Assembly (NCBI GenBank): GCA_905215095.1
Contig: CAJMOL010000057.1
Location: 1 to 8,114, forward strand
Length of the DNA stretch: 8,114 bases
Origin: an uncultured bacterium
GTDB taxonomy: Bacteria > Actinomycetota > Coriobacteriia > Coriobacteriales > Coriobacteriaceae
Direction of reading: 5' to 3'
Below are positions 4,949 through 8,114 of the stretch, piece after piece. Each line of letters starts with the position of its first letter. Within the stretch, counting starts at the first letter, position 1. Both the position numbers and the translations under genes were made by a program. The notes below the pieces were generated by a model, which ran no database searches, was not told where the DNA came from, and saw only the letters and a program-made list of their open reading frames with translations.

Positions 4949-6058
4949 TTAGAGAAGTTCTTTGCGAGAAGCCAAGTAGGCGTGAGCATGGCGCTCAAGA
5001 ACCTCGTCCTCAACGCCCGTTAGACGAATGGCGCCGAGCGCTGCGGGCAGCGGCAACATACTGCGGTTCGAGCGGACAAACTGCTGCCTGCGGAACTCCT
5101 CGATATATGCGGCAGGCTCCAGATCGAAGGCAAGCTCCTCGATACCAAAGTCCTCCAGGCAGTCATCGACCTCAAAAACGTAATCGATATCGAAGTCGCA
5201 GGCATCATGTGCTAGGCGCGCCTCAAAGCGCATGCCCTCAGACAACAGCTGGTAGGCAGGGACCTGCGAAGCGGCATCGCCCAAGCAGGCGCGCAGGGCA
5301 CGCTCCCCCATCTTGCCAAAATCGAGCGCATGGCGGGCACTCGGGTTCGTGGCCATCAGTACGTCCTTGCGGGCAGTCTGAGACCACTGAACGGCATTAA
5401 CGAGCGCGACCTCCTCGCCCGCGAGGATCTCGGGGACGGTCTCAGTAAACTGATTCCAGCGGGACTTACTGCTCGAAAGCATGGTGCCAACAAGTACCAC
5501 ATAGCCGAGCTTGAGGTCCTCAGGGTCCGCCTCGCGAACAAGGTCGAGGTCACACACGACCAAGCCCGGTTCGGGACGGAACGCGATGGCGGAAAGCGCA
5601 TTGGCCGACGAGGCGACGAGCGGCTTCATGGTCGTCGCGACCGTGAGCATGGCGTCGAACGTCGTCGGCAGCAAGGCGCACTCGGTTCGGCCACACCACT
5701 GGTTGGCGCACCAACTAACAACCGAGCAGGTTGCGGCATCGCCAACGGCAACAACCAGGTCATCGCAGGTAATACCGTTAGCCGACAGCGCGCCAAAGAC
5801 GACATCGGCATCGGACAAGGTGGCGCCATCGGACGAAACCTCAAGCGAAAGCTGCGACACGGCAAAACCAGCGTCGACCAGCGCACGCTCGACGACCTCA
5901 CCAAAGCGCTCGGAGGTGGCGTCGTTCCAAACCACCATCGCGCGCTTAGGCTTGCCCACAGCCGAGGCAAACATGCGCGACAGTTCCTCAAACGCGCCAA
6001 GACCGACGCGAACATCGACACTACGGTTTTGGAAATTGATGAGTTGACGGCGAATCAT
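4949..6058 (-). CDS. Divergent 3-dehydroquinate synthase (AroB)-like protein lacking catalytic motifs
   Basis: 369 aa from the ATG at 6058, which overlaps the aroK stop as ATGA; a TTG 33 bp upstream is less likely. The length and order of landmarks follow AroB: an N-terminal RSVDVRVGLGAFEELS strand, an AMVVWNDATSERF segment, DDLVVAVGD where AroB has the GGGVVGD dinucleotide loop, LPTTFDAML for PTTLLAxVDSSVGGK, VVCDLDLVR for the VVDLDxL strand, and MLPLPAALG for the closing LPLxxG. Yet the active-site residues are replaced. GGG becomes VGD, DSSVGGK becomes a TVATTMK stretch, AEVIKYG becomes GYVVLVG, GHTFGHAIE becomes GKMGERALR (248-256), and the HGEAV region becomes LSEGM. Zn ligands and the catalytic Lys/His are therefore missing. 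Four cysteines cluster at 111, 117, 122 and 127. The frame is intact and codon use resembles its neighbours. It is downstream of an intact aroK, the canonical aroB place, so I read it as a retained AroB-derived pseudoenzyme, function unknown. Confidence 0.78.
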   Translation of the reverse strand: MIRRQLINFQNRSVDVRVGLGAFEELSRMFASAVGKPKRAMVVWNDATSERFGEVVERALVDAGFAVSQLSLEVSSDGATLSDADVVFGALSANGITCDDLVVAVGDAATCSVVSWCANQWCGRTECALLPTTFDAMLTVATTMKPLVASSANALSAIAFRPEPGLVVCDLDLVREADPEDLKLGYVVLVGTMLSSSKSRWNQFTETVPEILAGEEVALVNAVQWSQTARKDVLMATNPSARHALDFGKMGERALRACLGDAASQVPAYQLLSEGMRFEARLAHDACDFDIDYVFEVDDCLEDFGIEELAFDLEPAAYIEEFRRQQFVRSNRSMLPLPAALGAIRLTGVEDEVLERHAHAYLASRKELL

Positions 6059-6588
6059 AGCAATCCACGCTCCAAAAGCATCTCGGCACAAAGGTAGGAA
6101 ACGTCCTCGAAGGACTTGTTGCGAATATCAAGGGTAATATCGGCGGCCTGGCGATACAGCGGACGGCGATGCTCAAACAGGCGCGCAGCATGCTCGGGCG
6201 AGCGGAAATCGGGCCGGGTATCGGAGCGGCGAATCTGACGCAACGAGTCCTCAAAGTCGCCTTCGAGGTACACGCAGGTACCCATCTCGTGCATCAGCTC
6301 AATGTTCACCGGCGTCTCGACGATGCCACCCCCGCACGATACCAGCAGGCTGCGCTCGCTCTGAAGCGAACGAAGTGCCGAGGTCTCGAGCTCGCGAAAA
6401 CGATCCTCGCCCTCGGTCTTAAATATCTCGGTCACCGACTTGCCGCATCGACGCACAACCAAACGATCGGTATCGATGAATCGACGCTTGAACATAGTGC
6501 CCACGTTGCGCGCAAGCGTCGACTTGCCCGCGCCCAAAAAGCCGATAAAGAAGATATGGTCGCAGCCGTGTTTGATGTGCTGAGACAT
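6055..6588 (-). CDS. aroK: Shikimate kinase
   Basis: 177 aa, typical for shikimate kinase, which phosphorylates shikimate at the 3-hydroxyl with ATP in aromatic amino-acid and chorismate synthesis. The Walker A loop is GFLGAGKST (16-24). The shikimate-binding set is present: IDTD with D41, the FRELE segment with R65, and the SCGGG loop (84-88, family GGG). The lid region RRSDTRPDFRS (120-130) carries the arginines that close over ATP, and RRPLYRQAAD (141-150) matches the R-P-L-Y-x-x-x-A motif with the C-terminal shikimate-binding arginine. All key residues appear intact, in contrast to the next gene. The ATG at 6588 follows the yqeG stop by 8 bp, with a weak AGG 7 nt upstream, and the stop overlaps the aroB-like start by 4 bp. 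aroK-aroB is the usual actinobacterial order. Confidence 0.93.
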   Translation of the reverse strand: MSQHIKHGCDHIFFIGFLGAGKSTLARNVGTMFKRRFIDTDRLVVRRCGKSVTEIFKTEGEDRFRELETSALRSLQSERSLLVSCGGGIVETPVNIELMHEMGTCVYLEGDFEDSLRQIRRSDTRPDFRSPEHAARLFEHRRPLYRQAADITLDIRNKSFEDVSYLCAEMLLERGLL

Positions 6589-6596
6589 GGCGAAAC

Positions 6597-7094
6597 CTAT
6601 TCCTCGCAGGGAAGGTCGCGCAGGGCCCGGCGCTCAAAGATACGGAAGATCTGCGTGTACCACAGGTCCTGGGTTGCCTGCGGCTTGACCAGAATAGTGT
6701 CAACGCCGGCAAAGTTTCCGCTCCACACGTCCGTGTACAGTTGATCGCCGACCAGCACGGCCTCGTCAGCCGTGGCGCCCAGACGCTTAAGACCCGCTTT
6801 GAGGGCAAAGGGCGCCGGCTTCATGGCATGGCTGATGGCCTCGAGCCCCAGCTCGCGCGCCGACGCCATAACCTGGTCGCGATGCCAGTTGTTGGACACC
6901 ATGCACAGCTTAAAGCCCTTAGCATGGGCGGCCTCGAGCCAGGCGGAGACCGCAGCGGGTACCTGCTCGGTATCACGTGGCACCAGGGTGTTGTCGCGGT
7001 CGAGCAGAATGGCGCGCTTGCCGTCGGCCCAGAGGGTATCGAGGTCGATGCGATCGACCGAGGCAACGTATCGTTTGGGGCTAAAAATCCTCAT
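6597..7094 (-). CDS. yqeG: YqeG family HAD-IIIA phosphatase
   Basis: 165 aa from the ATG at 7094, 1 bp after the mltG stop (TAG-T-ATG). The frame is open much further upstream inside mltG, but that part has an Arg/Ser/Pro-rich shadow composition, while the family domain begins right at MRIFSPKRYVAS. HAD motifs are visible: motif I LLDRDNTLV with nucleophile D32 and D34; motif II MVSNN (65-69) with S67; motif III K92 in HAMKP; and motif IV VGDQLYTDVWSGN (115-127) with D117 and D122. YqeG commonly has DLDNT, and Arg at the middle position is a minor variation. The protein is small and capless, a soluble phosphatase whose substrate is unsettled. Mycobacterial and Bacillus relatives also lie near shikimate or cell-wall genes, but that gives no clear function. 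Confidence 0.88.
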   Translation of the reverse strand: MRIFSPKRYVASVDRIDLDTLWADGKRAILLDRDNTLVPRDTEQVPAAVSAWLEAAHAKGFKLCMVSNNWHRDQVMASARELGLEAISHAMKPAPFALKAGLKRLGATADEAVLVGDQLYTDVWSGNFAGVDTILVKPQATQDLWYTQIFRIFERRALRDLPCEE

Positions 7095-7095
7095 A

Positions 7096-8114
7096 CTAAT
7101 TCCAAGACTGTTGATGCTCTTCATAGGTTTGCGAGAAGTACTCCTCGTCCTGCGTAATGTAGAAATACAGGTCGTCGGAGTCGGTCGGCTCAAGGGTGGC
7201 CTTGAGCGCCTCGAGCGACGGAGAGCAAATGGGCGTGGGCGGGAGGCCCTCGTGCTTATAGGTGTTATACGGACTATCGCTCTGCAGGTCGTCGGCGGTA
7301 ACCTCGCCACCGGTGACATACATCATGGTCGCATCGCTGTTGAGATAGCGCAGACCATCGAGCTTGCCGGCCAAGCGGTTGTAGAACACCGATGCCACGT
7401 GCGCACGTTGATCGGCGTTGAGGCCCTCGCGCTCGACGATCGAGGCAAGGTTAACGATGTCGTAATCGGACATCTCCACGCCATAGCGCTCCTTGATCTT
7501 GGCCTCGCAGCTGGCAAAGTCAAGCGACTTATACTCGGCGTTGAACTGGTCAAGCATGGCGCGAATCACATCATCGGCGCTTGGGTCCTTACCCAGCGAA
7601 TAGGTCTTGGGGAACAGGAAGCCCTCGAGCGAATCGTTCGCGGCGTCTTTAAGGAAAGCGTAATCATTCACATAATTGCTCGCCTTGGCCTGGTTAAGGA
7701 AGTCCTCCTTAGAAATGCTGTCGTATGCCTTGGCCACGCGGTCAGCGACCTGGTCAACCGTCAGACCCTCAGGGATAGTCAGCGCATCGGAGCCCGCATT
7801 GGGGCCTTCCATGAGCTGCTGAACAACCTTGGTCGCATCCATGAGTGTGGTGAACGAATAATCACCAGGCTTGAGCGACATATCGGCGTTGAGCTTTTTA
7901 ACCGCCGCATAGTAATCCTTGGGATTTTCGACAATATGGTTCTCGGAGAGAATCGAGGCGATAGTATCGCCCGAAGCACCGTCGGGAATGGTAACCGTAA
8001 CCTGCTGACCAGCCGTGACCTTCGTATCCCCACCGGCGAAGAATCCCTTGACGGCCGGCACGAAAAAGAAAGCGATCGCAGCAAGCGCAAGCACCGCCAC
8101 CACAACGCCGATGA
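7096..8114 (-). CDS. mltG: Endolytic murein transglycosylase MltG (5' end outside the window)
   Basis: The gene enters from the high-coordinate edge; the frame is open to 8112 with no convincing start, so the N terminus is missing. The first visible residues form a membrane helix (IGVVVAVLALAAIAFFFVPA, about 8112-8053). A LysM-like/YceG N-terminal subdomain follows (QVTVTIPDGASGDTIASIL; LKPGDYSF), then the TIPEGLTVDQVADRVAK repeat element. The catalytic YceG domain has EGFLFPKTYSL, then LASIVEREG with the catalytic glutamate (first Glu of VERE, codon 7434-7432). Further on are NSDATMMYV, DSPYNTYKHEGLPPTPICSPSLEAL and the closing YFSQTYEEHQQSW. MltG is anchored in the inner membrane with its catalytic domain outside; it cuts nascent glycan strands and helps set their length. 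The family's usual DGxHxF ending reads DEEYF here. The gene ends 1 bp before yqeG. A long cytoplasmic N-terminal segment is common in actinobacterial MltG but cannot be seen here. Confidence 0.94.
   Translation of the reverse strand, partial: IGVVVAVLALAAIAFFFVPAVKGFFAGGDTKVTAGQQVTVTIPDGASGDTIASILSENHIVENPKDYYAAVKKLNADMSLKPGDYSFTTLMDATKVVQQLMEGPNAGSDALTIPEGLTVDQVADRVAKAYDSISKEDFLNQAKASNYVNDYAFLKDAANDSLEGFLFPKTYSLGKDPSADDVIRAMLDQFNAEYKSLDFASCEAKIKERYGVEMSDYDIVNLASIVEREGLNADQRAHVASVFYNRLAGKLDGLRYLNSDATMMYVTGGEVTADDLQSDSPYNTYKHEGLPPTPICSPSLEALKATLEPTDSDDLYFYITQDEEYFSQTYEEHQQSWN

Noticed and set aside
4949..6058. The AroB-like protein as another sugar-phosphate cyclase (EEVS, DOI synthase, aminoDHQ synthase) or a glycerol dehydrogenase relative
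   Set aside because: Those relatives keep the glycine-rich dinucleotide loop and the metal-binding Glu/His or Asp/His residues, which are missing here, so a change of substrate within the active family does not explain the sequence.
5330..6097. Plus-strand open frame of 255 codons opposite the aroB-like gene, considered as the real gene because the AroB-like protein looks degenerate
   Set aside because: The minus-strand product aligns along its whole length with AroB and is coupled to aroK, whereas the plus-strand product is Arg/Gly/Asn/His-rich, has no motif and overlaps the end of aroK.
7095..7319. 75-codon N-terminal extension of yqeG inside mltG
   Set aside because: The extension is Arg/Ser/Pro/Thr-rich shadow of the mltG 3' end. 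The HAD family domain starts at the ATG at 7094, just after the mltG stop.
1..8114. Phage, insertion sequence, toxin-antitoxin, CRISPR or defence system
   Set aside because: Every substantial stretch is occupied by conserved housekeeping genes in one orientation with matching codon use; no repeats, integrase, transposase or unknown accessory genes were found.

Overview
The window reads as ordinary chromosomal DNA from a GC-rich actinobacterial lineage. Class Coriobacteriia, and a Collinsella-like gut bacterium in particular, is my best inference from codon use, protein character and gene order; it is not proven by any marker here. All eleven recognisable genes lie on the minus strand, so transcription runs from position 8114 towards position 1. 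Coding density is very high, and the only real gaps are about 160 bp (3527-3685) and 132 bp (4817-4948). I see no mobile element, CRISPR array, tRNA or rRNA.

Layout in transcription order. Block A (8114 to 4949): mltG (cell-wall endolytic transglycosylase, 5' end cut by the window), yqeG (HAD-family phosphatase), aroK (shikimate kinase) and an aroB-like gene. Spacings are 1 bp, 8 bp and a 4-bp overlap, consistent with one transcript. Block B (4816 to 3686): an M24B Xaa-Pro peptidase gene with its own upstream -35-like element, a possible structured leader, and a strong intrinsic terminator behind it. Block C (3526 to 1): efp, an Asp23/Gls24 gene, nusB, xseB, tlyA, nadK and the first 19 codons of recN. 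These run from a TATAAT promoter, with several stop/start overlaps.

The order joins two arrangements known from other actinobacteria: aroK-aroB-aroQ-pepQ-efp-nusB and tlyA-nadK-recN, as I recall both from Mycobacterium tuberculosis. Block C serves translation and core information processing: EF-P rescues polyproline stalling, NusB acts in rRNA antitermination, TlyA methylates rRNA, NadK makes NADP, and XseB and RecN act in DNA repair.

The most interesting item is the aroB-like gene. It sits exactly where aroB belongs and keeps the overall dehydroquinate synthase length and fold-level landmarks. It has lost essentially every catalytic signature (dinucleotide glycine motif, DSSxGGK, AEVIKxG, GHTxGHAxE, HGEA), yet it is an intact 369-codon frame translationally coupled to an intact aroK. 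It looks like a retained pseudoenzyme. The aroQ gene expected next to it is missing.
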